64,000 bases of DNA from an uncultured bacterium. Lineage in GTDB: Bacteria; Bacteroidota; Bacteroidia; Bacteroidales; Bacteroidaceae. The stretch's first letter is position 1. Every line of letters starts with the position of its first letter. Location: contig CAJMSE010000013.1 of assembly GCA_905216025.1 (NCBI GenBank), positions 1-64,000 of the forward strand. The letters are read 5' to 3'. The position numbers and the translations under genes are program-made. The notes under the pieces were generated by a model that saw only the letters and a program-made list of their open reading frames with translations, did not search any database and was not told the DNA's origin. Below, in pieces: positions 51,857 through 60,883 of the stretch.

Positions 51857-51993
51857 TAGGGCCTTGTCTTTGTCCTCAGCCCGCGAGGGCTTGTTCACGT
51901 GCAGCTTGATAGTCATGTTTTTATAGTCAACGATATTCTTTTCCCATCCGAAAGCCCTTGCGGGCTGCGGCCAAAGACAAGACTCAGGCCCTA
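51857..51993. mobile_element. MITE-like element with long terminal inverted repeats
   Basis: The left arm (51857-51892) begins TAGGGCCTTGTCTTTG and ends AGCCCGCGAGGGCTT. The right arm (51952-51993) is its imperfect complement, running AAGCCCTTGCGGGCT to GACTCAGGCCCTA. About 60 bp between hold no gene. Total length is 137 bp. Long inverted ends with a small non-coding core suggest a miniature element or a large RNA hairpin. I cannot see clear target duplications. Confidence 0.5.
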
Positions 51994-52037
51994 CAAAGCT
52001 GATGATATTATTAATAAAACGTATGCAACGCCTTTTT

Positions 52038-52192
52038 TGATAGCTCTCAAAGACGTTTGGCTTAGCTGTCAAAAACACTTTTGATAGCTAAGCACAAACT
52101 CATTTGAAAGCACGCACAATACATCGGCGGGCACTCCGATGCACCGTCAAAAGCTGCTTATTACACCATCAAAAACTGCTTATTGCATCATC
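52038..52192 (-). repeat. Dispersed intergenic repeat, copy C (inverted, seven units plus extra)
   Basis: Read on the minus strand, units begin GATGATGCAATAAG, GATGGTGTAATAAG, GACGGTGCATCGG, CGATGTATTGTG, AATGAGTTTGTG, AAAGTGTTTTTGAC and CAAACGTCTTTGAG. All are 22 bp except the fifth (23). Three more diverged units extend to about 52258. Order and sequence match copies A and B. Between 52261 and 52428 I see only an isolated TAATTTTG (52300-52307) and no gene. Confidence 0.8.
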
Positions 52193-52428
52193 ACGAGTAC
52201 CTTATTGCAATTCATGGATTCCTCTGCGTAACTCATAGAAGCCTCATTGCATCATCAATGCAGCCTCGGCAGATTTACAATCCGCCGCCATGGGTTACAT
52301 AATTTTGAGGCTTTCGCCTGCCGGGAGAGTCTAAACTGCCCAATATCTATATTGCTTCGGGCAATAAAGCATGAAGAAAATGGCTTTTTTCCCCTTTATT
52401 ATCGCTTTTTTATCCGTTTTTTCTGAAA

Positions 52429-52485
52429 ATATGTTTTTAAACATATAAATTAATTTGCAGATATGTGAAAAAACATTTAACTTTG
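52429..52485 (+). promoter_or_regulatory. Promoter with palindromic operator-like sites
   Basis: TTTG at 52454-52457, 20 bp, then TAACTTTG at 52478-52485: an ideal -33/-7 pair. An 18-bp perfect palindrome ATATGTTTTTAAACATAT (52429-52446) lies just upstream, and a related half-conserved site (ATATGTGAAAAAACAT, 52461-52476) lies in the spacer. This could bind a dimeric regulator. Confidence 0.55.
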
Positions 52486-52489
52486 CTGC

Positions 52490-52580
52490 TGTTATCCTGA
52501 ATACAATCTTTTTACCTTAAAAGGGCTAATACCTATTGAGGAAAATGCCTCTCACTGTGAAGCGGGAGGCATTTTATTTT
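52490..52580 (+). ncRNA. Candidate small RNA
   Basis: Between an ideal promoter (52454-52485) and a strong terminator (52542-52575) there are only about 50 bp and no convincing gene. The predicted transcript is about 90 nt with a 3' hairpin. A 28-codon frame starts inside the terminator stem and runs beyond it, so it is unlikely to be the product. The next gene is on the other strand. No known RNA family is recognised. Confidence 0.4.
52542..52580 (+). terminator. Terminator of the candidate small RNA
   Basis: AAAATGCCTC (52542-52551) pairs with GAGGCATTTT (52566-52575), with CTC/GGG pairing near the loop, followed by ATTTT. The A-rich 5' side means it may also work on the minus strand for mltG. 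Confidence 0.65.
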
Positions 52581-52633
52581 ATATCACCCGGCCGGCGTCA
52601 TGGTCATGACGGTATGCCGTTTATCCTATAGGT

Positions 52634-53659
52634 TTATTTTATTCCCCGCTCGTTCAGTGCCTTCGTGTATCTTGCCGCGTTGCGCAGGTGTTCCTGATAG
52701 GTCACGGCGAAGTTGTGCGTACCCGAGAAATCCTCCTTTGCGCACATGTATAGGTAGTCGTGTTCGGTGCGGTTCAGCACGGCGTCGATGCCTGCAATAG
52801 ATGCCACCTTGATGGGACCGGGAGGCAGTCCGGTGTTCTTGTATGTGTTGTACGGGCTGTCTATGTGCAGCAGTTTGTTGTAGATGCGCCTCAGTCCGAA
52901 GTCCTGCCATGCGAACTTTATCGTCGGGTCGGCCTGCAGCGGCATGCCCGTCTTCAGGCGGTTGCAGTACATTCCCGCCACCATGGGTTTCTCTCCGTTG
53001 TTTGCCGTCTCTTCATCCACTATGCTCGCCAGCGTCGCCACCTCTACGGGAGTCATGCCTATGGCCTTTGCCTTAGCAGTGCGCTCCCCGTTCCAGAAAG
53101 CGTCGTGCTCCTTTTTCATGCGTTTCAAAAACCTGTCTATGCTCACATTCCAGTATATGTCGTATGTGTTCGGGATAAACATCGATACTATCGTGGCCGT
53201 GTCGTAACCCAGGCTGTTGCATACGGTCTGGTCTTTCAGTGCCCCGGCAATGGCCGTGCTGTCGAGCATCAGTTTTCTTGCAAGTGCCCCGGCCAGCCTG
53301 TCCACGGTCCGCACCTCAGGTATGGTCAGGCTCACCGGTGTCTGCCGTCCGCTTTTCAGATTTCTGAACACCGTGAAGATGCTCTCGTCCGGATTTATCT
53401 CATAGCGTCCTGAGCGCACGGCATCTTGATAGCCGCTGTGCCTTGCCAGCGTCTTGAATCCGGCGATGGATGCCGACGATGCCGTCGGCCTGAGCTTAGC
53501 ACACACGGAGTCGAGGTCGTCATCGGCGTCGATATATACATACTCAACCCCGGCAGACGAGGAAAATGACGACAGCAGGAAATAACATATAAGTCCGATG
53601 ATAAGCAGCAAGCAGCCACCCGCAGTATAAAGATAGATCTTTGATTTTATAAATTTCAT
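52634..53659 (-). CDS. mltG: Endolytic murein transglycosylase MltG
   Basis: Cleaves nascent peptidoglycan strands at the inner membrane. A membrane helix spans about 10-32 (LYTAGGCLLLIIGLICYFLL). A LysM-like region precedes the YceG domain, with VSMFIPNTYDIYW, the catalytic Glu in TLASIVDEETAN, VAGMYCNRLKTGMPLQADPTIKF and SPYNTYKNTGLPPGPI. The 341 residues are normal. A TACCTTTG element on the minus strand (53683-53690) precedes it, divergent from malQ. Confidence 0.93.
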   Translation of the reverse strand: MKFIKSKIYLYTAGGCLLLIIGLICYFLLSSFSSSAGVEYVYIDADDDLDSVCAKLRPTASSASIAGFKTLARHSGYQDAVRSGRYEINPDESIFTVFRNLKSGRQTPVSLTIPEVRTVDRLAGALARKLMLDSTAIAGALKDQTVCNSLGYDTATIVSMFIPNTYDIYWNVSIDRFLKRMKKEHDAFWNGERTAKAKAIGMTPVEVATLASIVDEETANNGEKPMVAGMYCNRLKTGMPLQADPTIKFAWQDFGLRRIYNKLLHIDSPYNTYKNTGLPPGPIKVASIAGIDAVLNRTEHDYLYMCAKEDFSGTHNFAVTYQEHLRNAARYTKALNERGIK

Positions 53660-53682
53660 TTCATCTCGATTAAAAAACAGCG

Positions 53683-53742
53683 CAAAGGTACACCATTTTC
53701 CAGTAACGGAGAAATGTTTTCGTTTATTTTTTACTACCTTTG
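53683..53742. promoter_or_regulatory. Divergent promoters of mltG and malQ
   Basis: Minus strand TACCTTTG at 53683-53690 faces mltG; plus strand TACCTTTG at 53735-53742 faces malQ. Both match TAnnTTTG exactly. Confidence 0.6.
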
Positions 53743-53785
53743 CATAAGTGAGACCATGACCGGTTAACGGTAAACAAACAGGAAA

Positions 53786-56482
53786 ATGAAGTTAAGATTC
53801 AGCATCATATACAGGACTGCATGGGGCGAGAACGTGCATGTGGCCATCGAATATATCAGCAGGGACGGCACACGGAAGAGTCATGATCTGCCGATGAATA
53901 CGGAAGACGGACAGCTGTGGACGCTGGAGACCGTGGCGATAGAGTCGAGGCACCACCCTCTGGCAGCGTTCAGATATTGCTATCAGGTAAAGGACGGCAA
54001 CGGCAAGGTGCTGCGCCGCGAATGGGATTTTGTTCCGCGCTTATTGCCTTTCGACCCGACGAGAAACTACGTGATACCCGACGAGTGGCGTGATATACCT
54101 TTACAGCATCATTTATTCACAAACGCTTGCGTCACAACAAATTATGGACATCGTAACGAAGAGGTGCATCCGCTCCCTCTTCCGATGTACAGGCGCACCA
54201 TTGTATTCCGCGTTGCGGCCCCTCAGCTCAGGCCAGGGCTGGTGCTTGCGCTCTGCGGCAGCCATCCGGCAATGGGTGGATGGAACGAGTCGAGGTATCT
54301 CAAGATGCAGTATGCCGGAATGAAGACATGGATGCTTTCTGTCAATGTGGTGGGCGTGTCGTTCCCGATAGAATATAAATATGTGGCCGTAAATGAGCAG
54401 ACGGGCAACCTTCAGGCATGGGAGGAAGGTGAAAACAGGAAGGTCGGCGTGAGTGGCATGCCCGATGGCCAGGTGCTCGTGCTTGACGGCGGCATGCTCC
54501 GGATGAGGGAAGAGATATGGAGGGCGGCAGGATTCGTGGTTCCCGTCTTCTCGCTGCGCAGCAGTCACTCTTTCGGCGTGGGCGACTTCGGCGACCTGAA
54601 ACGGGCTGTAGACTGGGCCGTGGCCACGGGAATGAAAGTCATACAGACTCTGCCGGTGAACGACACGACGAAAGGGCAGGGGTGGGACGACTCCTATCCG
54701 TATAACGCCATCTCGGTATACGCCCTGCATCCGCACTATATTGACCTTGAGGCGGCCGGACTGTTGGAAAGTTCCGGCCGGACCACCGCCTGCAACAGGC
54801 AGCGTCAGGAACTGAACGCGCCGGCCAGCAGCGACTACGAGGCTGTGGACCGGGTAAAGACAGCATACACGCGGATGCTCTGGTCGGAACATGGCGAGGC
54901 CGTGCAGAAGACCATGAGCTACCGTGAGTTCGTCAGCCGCAACGAATTCTGGCTCATGCCTTACGCGGCATTCTGTTCGTTGCGCGATACGTTCCATACG
55001 GCTCGCTTCAGTGAATGGGGAGACTACGCCACGTACGACAGCGTGAAGATACGCGGTTACTGCAACGCTCACAGCGATGAGATACATTATATATATTATG
55101 TGCAGTATATCCTTCATGTGCAGCTTAAGGAGGCGAGCGACTATGCCCGCCGCAACGGCGTGGTACTGAAGGGGGACATCCCGATATGCGTATGCCGCGA
55201 CAGTGTGGAGGCATGGATGCAGCCCGGATATTTCAACCTCGACTCACAGACGGGCGCTCCGCCTGATTACTTCTCGCAGAACGGGCAGAACTGGGGCTTC
55301 CCGACATACAACTGGGACGCCATGACGGCCGACGGGTGCAGCTGGTGGCGGAGCCGCTTCATGCATATGGAGCAGTATTTCGATGCATTCAGGATAGACC
55401 ACGTGCTGGGATTCTTCCGCATCTGGGAAATACCGGGGCACGCCGTGCACGGTCTGCTCGGCCACTTCTATCCGTCGCTGCCGCTCACGGTGGCCGAGAT
55501 AGAACTGTCAGGGCTCAAGTTTCACAAGGAACTTTACACGTATCCGTTTATAAATGACAATGTTATCAGCCGCTTGTTCGGCATGCACTCGGCCTACGTC
55601 AAGGAGCATTTTCTCGACCGTGGAGAGTATGGAATGTACCGGATGAAGGCCGGTTTCGACACGCAGCGCAAGGTGCAGGCCTTCTTTGAGGGCAAGCGCG
55701 ACGAGAGCAGCATTTGGATTCGCGACGGCTTATACCGCCTGCTGAGCAACGTCCTGTTCCTTGAAGACCCGCGGCAGCCCGGCATGTACCATCCGCGCAT
55801 AAACGTATACAAGGAACCTGTGTTCGATGCGCTGTCGGTAGAGGATAGGGAAGCCTACATGAAGATATACAACAACTATTTCTATCACCGCCACAACAGC
55901 TTCTGGGGAGCCGAAGCCATGAGGCGTCTGCCCATGGTGCTGCACGGAACCCGGATGCTGGCCTGCGCCGAAGATCTCGGCATGCTCCCCGACTGCGTTG
56001 AGCCGGTGCTTGACAGCATGCGTATACAGACTTTGGAAATACAGACGATGCCGAAGAAGAGCGGTTACGACTTTGCCCATCTCGACGCCAATCCATACAG
56101 GAGCGTGGCAACGTTCTCCACCCACGACATGCCGCCGCTGCGGCTTTGGTGGGAGGAGTCGCCTGAGCGGGCACAGCTCTATTACACCACGATGATGCAG
56201 AAAGAAGGACGCGCACCGGAGCATCTGCCGGCACATCTGGCCGAGGAAATCATCGCGCGTCATCTGTATTGCCCGTCGATGATGTGCCTGCTGTCTCTGC
56301 AAGACTGGCTTGCGATGGATGCCGAACTGCGCTCCGACGACATACGGAGCGAGCGCATAAACGTTCCGAGCGACATACATAACCGCTGGAAATACAGGAT
56401 GCACCTGACGATAGAAGACCTGCTGAAGGCAGACAGGTTCAACCAGAAAGTGAAGACAATGATAAAGAGAAGCAAAAGATGA
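53786..56482 (+). CDS. malQ: 4-alpha-glucanotransferase with starch-binding modules
   Basis: GH77 disproportionating enzyme that moves maltooligosaccharide units in glycogen or starch use. Like plant DPE2 it has two N-terminal CBM20-type modules (about 1-110 and 130-245; LALCGSHPAMGGWNESRYLKM). The catalytic domain (about 265-898) has SLRSSHSFGVGDFGDL, the nucleophile region FRIDHVLGFFRIWEIP, ACAEDLGMLPDCV and STHDMPPLRLWWEE. The 898 residues match the family. No signal peptide, so it is cytoplasmic. It overlaps gph by 4 bp. Confidence 0.93.
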   Translation: MKLRFSIIYRTAWGENVHVAIEYISRDGTRKSHDLPMNTEDGQLWTLETVAIESRHHPLAAFRYCYQVKDGNGKVLRREWDFVPRLLPFDPTRNYVIPDEWRDIPLQHHLFTNACVTTNYGHRNEEVHPLPLPMYRRTIVFRVAAPQLRPGLVLALCGSHPAMGGWNESRYLKMQYAGMKTWMLSVNVVGVSFPIEYKYVAVNEQTGNLQAWEEGENRKVGVSGMPDGQVLVLDGGMLRMREEIWRAAGFVVPVFSLRSSHSFGVGDFGDLKRAVDWAVATGMKVIQTLPVNDTTKGQGWDDSYPYNAISVYALHPHYIDLEAAGLLESSGRTTACNRQRQELNAPASSDYEAVDRVKTAYTRMLWSEHGEAVQKTMSYREFVSRNEFWLMPYAAFCSLRDTFHTARFSEWGDYATYDSVKIRGYCNAHSDEIHYIYYVQYILHVQLKEASDYARRNGVVLKGDIPICVCRDSVEAWMQPGYFNLDSQTGAPPDYFSQNGQNWGFPTYNWDAMTADGCSWWRSRFMHMEQYFDAFRIDHVLGFFRIWEIPGHAVHGLLGHFYPSLPLTVAEIELSGLKFHKELYTYPFINDNVISRLFGMHSAYVKEHFLDRGEYGMYRMKAGFDTQRKVQAFFEGKRDESSIWIRDGLYRLLSNVLFLEDPRQPGMYHPRINVYKEPVFDALSVEDREAYMKIYNNYFYHRHNSFWGAEAMRRLPMVLHGTRMLACAEDLGMLPDCVEPVLDSMRIQTLEIQTMPKKSGYDFAHLDANPYRSVATFSTHDMPPLRLWWEESPERAQLYYTTMMQKEGRAPEHLPAHLAEEIIARHLYCPSMMCLLSLQDWLAMDAELRSDDIRSERINVPSDIHNRWKYRMHLTIEDLLKADRFNQKVKTMIKRSKR

Positions 56483-57120
56483 AAGAGTACGCTACATACA
56501 TATTCGACCTTGACGGGACGTTGCTCAACACACTGACCGACCTTGCCGGGGCAACGAACCATGCCCTGCGCACCCACGGCATGCCCGTGCATACGGAAGA
56601 GGCCGTGCGGGGATTCGTCGGCAACGGCGTTAAGAAGTTGATTGAGCGTGCCGTGCCCGGCGGAGAGGCAAACCCGGCTTTTGAAGAGGTTTACCGCACG
56701 TTCCGCGAATACTACCTTGAGCATTCGCTCGACAATACAAAGCCATACCCCGGAATCATGGACATGCTTGCGGAGCTGAAGGTACGGGGAAGGAAGATGG
56801 CTGTGGTCAGCAACAAGTTCTGCACCGCAACCGAAGAGCTGTGCCGCCATTTCTTCGGCGACTACATCACCGTGGCAATCGGCGAGCGCGAGGGCATACG
56901 GCGCAAGCCGTGGCCCGACACCGTGATAGAGGCGATGAACCGGCTCGGCACCGGCCGTGAGGGCACCGTATATATAGGCGACAGCGACGTCGACATAGCG
57001 ACAGCACGCAACAGCGGTCTCCCGTGCATCAGCGTGCTGTGGGGGTTCCGCGGCCGGGAGTTTCTCGTGGAGCATGGAGGCACGGTGTTCATATCCGAGC
57101 CCCGCGAACTGCTATATTAG
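56479..57120 (+). CDS. gph: HAD-family phosphatase, phosphoglycolate phosphatase-like
   Basis: HAD subfamily IA hydrolase of 213 residues. Motif I FDLDGTLLNT (9-18), motif II VVSNK, and motif III/IV with KPWPDTV and YIGDSDVDIATARNSG are complete. The cap region FVGNGVKKLIERA resembles Gph, but beta-phosphoglucomutase-like or other sugar-phosphate activity cannot be excluded, and coupling to malQ favours a sugar phosphate. It overlaps the convergent response-regulator gene by 9 bp and ends in TAG. Confidence 0.78.
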   Translation: MKEYATYIFDLDGTLLNTLTDLAGATNHALRTHGMPVHTEEAVRGFVGNGVKKLIERAVPGGEANPAFEEVYRTFREYYLEHSLDNTKPYPGIMDMLAELKVRGRKMAVVSNKFCTATEELCRHFFGDYITVAIGEREGIRRKPWPDTVIEAMNRLGTGREGTVYIGDSDVDIATARNSGLPCISVLWGFRGREFLVEHGGTVFISEPRELLY

Positions 57121-57822
57121 CGTGTGGCGGTCGAGATATTCCTGCACGGCATCCTTGTAGCTTTCTGATATCGGCAGGAACGTACTCCCAAAGACGATGC
57201 GGTTGCGGTCGATGGCGCTTATCCGGCTCATGTGCACGATGTATGAACGGTGCGTGCGCATGAACTCCGGGTGGGGCATGCGGTCTTCGAGGTTTCTCAT
57301 GTTCAGGAGAGACATTATCTTCCCGCCATCGGCAAGGTATATCCTGACATAGTCTTTCTGCCCCTCGATGTAGAGAATGTCGTCGAACGATATTCTCAGC
57401 AGTTTGTAGTCGCTCTTTATCATCAGGAATCTTCCGTTGCCGTCGGCCTCCGGCCTGCGTGTCGCCGTGAACCAGTCGAGCGCCTTGTTTGCTGCGGCGA
57501 GGAACTCTCCGTAGCTGAACGGCTTTAGCAGATAGTCGATGGCATTCACCTTATAGCCCTCTATGGCATACTGGCTGAATGCCGTGGTGAATATCACCTT
57601 GGTCTCCTTTGGCAGTATCTTGGCGAATTCCGTCCCGCTGAGTTCAGGCATCTGTATGTCGAGGAATATGAGGTCGGCAGGCGTCTCCCTTATGTCCTTC
57701 ATTGCACTGATGGCGCTGTGGTACACTCCGGTGAGCCTGAGAAACGGCGTTTTGCGGGCATATCCGGCGATAAGTTCGGCTGCCAGCGGCTCGTCATCTA
57801 TCACAATGCAGTTTAGTGTCAT
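57112..57822 (-). CDS. LytTR-family response regulator
   Basis: Receiver domain 1-~120 with acidic pair DD (9-10), phospho-acceptor Asp55 in LIFLDIQMPE, and Lys in DYLLKPF. The LytTR DNA-binding domain (about 135-236) has YIEGQKDYVRIYLADG, MRTHRSYIVHMSRI and the usual ending. It overlaps the histidine-kinase gene by 29 bp, so the pair is translationally coupled. The likely target is the efflux operon upstream. Confidence 0.9.
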   Translation of the reverse strand: MTLNCIVIDDEPLAAELIAGYARKTPFLRLTGVYHSAISAMKDIRETPADLIFLDIQMPELSGTEFAKILPKETKVIFTTAFSQYAIEGYKVNAIDYLLKPFSYGEFLAAANKALDWFTATRRPEADGNGRFLMIKSDYKLLRISFDDILYIEGQKDYVRIYLADGGKIMSLLNMRNLEDRMPHPEFMRTHRSYIVHMSRISAIDRNRIVFGSTFLPISESYKDAVQEYLDRHTLI

Positions 57823-58852
57823 ATATGTTTATAGTTGATTTGTATATCGTATTGTCCTTGTCAGTGCCCGTTGTCCATTCATAACATCCGGGATAGAGAA
57901 GTTCCAGGCGTGCTCTTACCTGCTTGAGTCCTATCCCGTGGCCGCTGTTGTCGTCGGAATTCTTGGGGTGGTTGCTGTTCTCGATTGAGCACGTGATGCG
58001 GTTTTCGTCGGCTTCGAGCCTTATATGGATGAAGCTGCGGCCCGTTGCGCTGACGCCGTGCTTGAACGCATTTTCTACGAGAGATATGAAAATGAGCGGT
58101 GCAATGTGTATATTGCACGGTTCTGGAATCCTTATGTCCGTCCTTATGTCGACCTCATTGGAGAGCCGTATCTTCATCAGGTCTATGTAACTGACGAGAA
58201 ACTCGGTCTCTTTGGCCAGGTTGACGTAAGGCTGCTGGTTGTCGTAGAGCACATGGCGCAGCAGCTTGCTCAGTTCCATGATGGTCTGTTGGGCGCGCTG
58301 TGTGTCAATGGCCGTGAGGGCGTAGATGTTGTTGAGCGTATTGAGCAGGAAGTGGGGGTTTATCTGCGACCTCAGGTTCTTCAGTTCGGCTGCGGTCCGT
58401 GCTGCCTCAGCCTCGCGCCGTGCGGTCTCTGCCGCCTGCCATCTCATTGCCAGATGTATGCCTGTGGCAATGGCAGCGGCAATGGCAAGGTTGAAGCAGT
58501 TTCTTATTATCATGAAGTGAAAGACGAGTTGTTCATGTGGCTGCCGTGCATTGTGATGACTGAATATAGGTCTGTTGTATTCCATCCAGAGATGCACTCC
58601 GATGCCTATGACGATTATTGTCAGCACGTTGACCAGCCAGTAGAGCTTCTTTTCTCCACCAAAGAGAAAGCGGGGAGTGAGCCAGAGATAGTTCAGGTAG
58701 AACAGGACAAACTGTGCCAGCGGGGCTACGCTTATCGCGGCAAACTGCCGCAGGCTCATGCCGTTGCCGCTGTTCATGAACATCAGCGGCGATATGAATA
58801 TTCCAACCCATACCGCTGCGTGGATTATGTATGCCGGTTTTCTTGCATTCAT
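57794..58852 (-). CDS. LytS/YehU-type sensor histidine kinase
   Basis: Four membrane helices in the first ~135 residues, a short coiled coil (about 138-160), then the His_kinase domain with RSQINPHFLLNTLNNIYAL; His167 is the phospho-acceptor. The ATPase end shows IFISLVENAFKHGV (N-box) and GHGIGLKQVRARL (G-box). The 352 residues are typical. It lies 21 bp after the MacB permease gene. Confidence 0.9.
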   Translation of the reverse strand: MNARKPAYIIHAAVWVGIFISPLMFMNSGNGMSLRQFAAISVAPLAQFVLFYLNYLWLTPRFLFGGEKKLYWLVNVLTIIVIGIGVHLWMEYNRPIFSHHNARQPHEQLVFHFMIIRNCFNLAIAAAIATGIHLAMRWQAAETARREAEAARTAAELKNLRSQINPHFLLNTLNNIYALTAIDTQRAQQTIMELSKLLRHVLYDNQQPYVNLAKETEFLVSYIDLMKIRLSNEVDIRTDIRIPEPCNIHIAPLIFISLVENAFKHGVSATGRSFIHIRLEADENRITCSIENSNHPKNSDDNSGHGIGLKQVRARLELLYPGCYEWTTGTDKDNTIYKSTINIYDTKLHCDR

Positions 58853-58873
58853 AGTGTGATTGGCGTTTTAATA

Positions 58874-60112
58874 CTATTCATATCTCAATGCTTCGATGGG
58901 GTCGAGGGTGGCTGCCTTCTTTGCCGGGTACCATCCGAAGAATATCCCCGTGAACGTGCAGACAGCAAAACTCATGACTATTGTCCACGGCTGGATGGCT
59001 ATCGGCCAGTGGGCGAACATCTTTATGGCGTATGATGAGCTGATGCCGAGGACGACGCCGATGACTCCTCCCGTGACGCTGAGCAGCACGGCCTCTATCA
59101 GAAACTGGTTGAGAATGTCGGCGCCGCGTGCTCCTACGCTCATGCGCAGTCCTATCTCACGGGTGCGTTCCGTCACGCTGACGTACATGATGTTCATTAT
59201 CCCGATGCCGCCGACGATGAGAGAGATTCCCGCCACGCAGCCCAGCAGGATGGTGAGCATGCTCGTCGTGGAGTTCATCATCGAGGCAAGTTCCTCCTGC
59301 GAGCGTATGCTGAAGTCGTCTTCATCTGCCTCACTGCTGTCTGTGGCATCCTTCAGCTTATGGTTATGTCTCAGTATGGCTGTGATTTCATCGGTTGCCT
59401 GCTCGGTCATGCCCTCCGTGACGGCAGAGCATTGTATGCCGTTGAGATATGTCTGCGCCAGTATTCGCTTCATCACGGATGTGTATGGGGCAAGTACAAG
59501 GTCGTCCTGATCCATTCCCATGGAGTTGTAGCCCTTCTTCTTGAGTACTCCTATCACGCGGAATGGGATGGAGTTGAACCTCACAACCTTTCCCACTGGG
59601 TCGCTCCCGTCCTGGAAGAGATTGTCTACGACGGTCTGTCCGAGGATGCACACCTTGGCGCCCGACCTGATATCGCTGTCTGTGAACATCTCGCCGTCAG
59701 CGACATTGAGTTGCCGTATCTCAAGATAATCCTGGTTGACGCCGTATATTGTGGAGGGCGTGTTCTCATTGCCGTAAATGAACTGGCCGCTGCTGTTTAC
59801 CACCGGGCTTATAGCCTTTATGTAGTGGCATCCGTCTTTGATGGCCTCGTAGTCGGCCATCTTGAGTGTTTCCATCGACGATGCGTCCTGTCTGACGCCA
59901 CCGCGGCGGTCGGCTCCGGGGTGTATCATGATCATGTTCGAGCCCATCTCCGCAATGTTGGACTGTATGCTCTGCTTCGTGCCCTGTCCGACGGCAAGCA
60001 TCGTTATCACGGAGGCTATGCCGATGATGATTCCGAGAGCCGTGAGGAAGGAGCGGGTCTTGTTGGCGGCGATGGCCCTGACTGCGATTTTAAATAGATT
60101 GGTATAGTTCAT
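58874..60112 (-). CDS. MacB-type ABC transporter permease
   Basis: Membrane subunit of a MacAB-TolC-type mechanotransmission pump. The first helix lies in SFLTALGIIIGIASVITMLAVG (about 20-41); a large periplasmic MacB_PCD domain spans about 45-285; three helices follow (MLTILLGCVAGISLIVGGIGIMNIM and two more). The conserved TRTREIGLRMSVGAR-like loop and C-terminal FFGWYPAKKAATLDPIEALRYE are present. Here the ATPase is a separate protein, unlike E. coli MacB. Export substrate unknown. Confidence 0.9.
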   Translation of the reverse strand: MNYTNLFKIAVRAIAANKTRSFLTALGIIIGIASVITMLAVGQGTKQSIQSNIAEMGSNMIMIHPGADRRGGVRQDASSMETLKMADYEAIKDGCHYIKAISPVVNSSGQFIYGNENTPSTIYGVNQDYLEIRQLNVADGEMFTDSDIRSGAKVCILGQTVVDNLFQDGSDPVGKVVRFNSIPFRVIGVLKKKGYNSMGMDQDDLVLAPYTSVMKRILAQTYLNGIQCSAVTEGMTEQATDEITAILRHNHKLKDATDSSEADEDDFSIRSQEELASMMNSTTSMLTILLGCVAGISLIVGGIGIMNIMYVSVTERTREIGLRMSVGARGADILNQFLIEAVLLSVTGGVIGVVLGISSSYAIKMFAHWPIAIQPWTIVMSFAVCTFTGIFFGWYPAKKAATLDPIEALRYE

Positions 60113-60118
60113 ATCTTT

Positions 60119-60877
60119 CTACTCGTCTGGGGTTATTGGTAATGCGGCAAGCGCTTCTGCAGCCGACATTATGTTGCTGTTATGCTCGTCGCTGATGACG
60201 CGGCCGTCGCGCAGCGTTATGTTCCTGCTGGAATAGTTTGCAATGTCCGGGTTGTGGGTGACGAATATGATTGTGCGGCCCTCGGCGTGCAGTTTCTGGA
60301 ACAGCACGAGAATCTCGAACGAGGTGCGCGTGTCGAGATTACCGGTTGCTTCGTCGGCCAGTATGACGGCCGGATTGTTCACGAGCGCCCGGGCTATGGC
60401 CACGCGCTGCATCTGTCCGCCGGACATCTGGTTTGACCTGTGGTAGAGCCGGTTGCCGAGTCCAACAGCCTCAAGGGCTTCTATTGCCCTGCGTTTCCGC
60501 TCGGCCGCACTTACCGCTCCGTTATACATCAGCGGCAGTTCCACGTTCTCCACGCTTGTCGTCTTAGCCAGAAGGTTGTAGTTCTGGAAGATGAAACCTA
60601 TCTTGCGGTTTCTCAATATTGCCCGTTGGGAGCGCGACATAGTCCTGACCGATACCCCGTCGAGGATATACTCGCCGCTTGAAGGGGTGTCAAGGCATCC
60701 CAGCTGGTTGAGTAGGGTGGACTTTCCTGAGCCAGACTTGCCCATGATGGTGACGAACTCACCCTCGTGTATCTTGAACGAGACACCGCGCAGGGCATAG
60801 ACAACCTCGTCGCCGACGGTGAACCGGCGCTTCACGTCCTGGAGCTCGATTACTGTTTTATCTTTGTTTATACTCAT
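60119..60877 (-). CDS. MacB/LolD-type ABC transporter ATPase
   Basis: A 252-residue ATPase with Walker A GKSGSGKST (about 46-54), the Q-loop IFQNYNLLAKTT, signature MSGGQMQRVAIARAL, Walker B ILADEATGNLD and the H-loop VTHNPDIA. It is 6 bp before the permease gene, with which it forms the transporter. Confidence 0.92.
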   Translation of the reverse strand: MSINKDKTVIELQDVKRRFTVGDEVVYALRGVSFKIHEGEFVTIMGKSGSGKSTLLNQLGCLDTPSSGEYILDGVSVRTMSRSQRAILRNRKIGFIFQNYNLLAKTTSVENVELPLMYNGAVSAAERKRRAIEALEAVGLGNRLYHRSNQMSGGQMQRVAIARALVNNPAVILADEATGNLDTRTSFEILVLFQKLHAEGRTIIFVTHNPDIANYSSRNITLRDGRVISDEHNSNIMSAAEALAALPITPDE

Positions 60878-60883
60878 GTCTCA

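Noticed and set aside
51623..52078. 151-codon minus-strand frame
   Set aside because: Runs through tRNA-Ser and the MITE-like inverted repeat; the KVRDSNPRYPQW-like stretch is the usual false translation of a tRNA gene.
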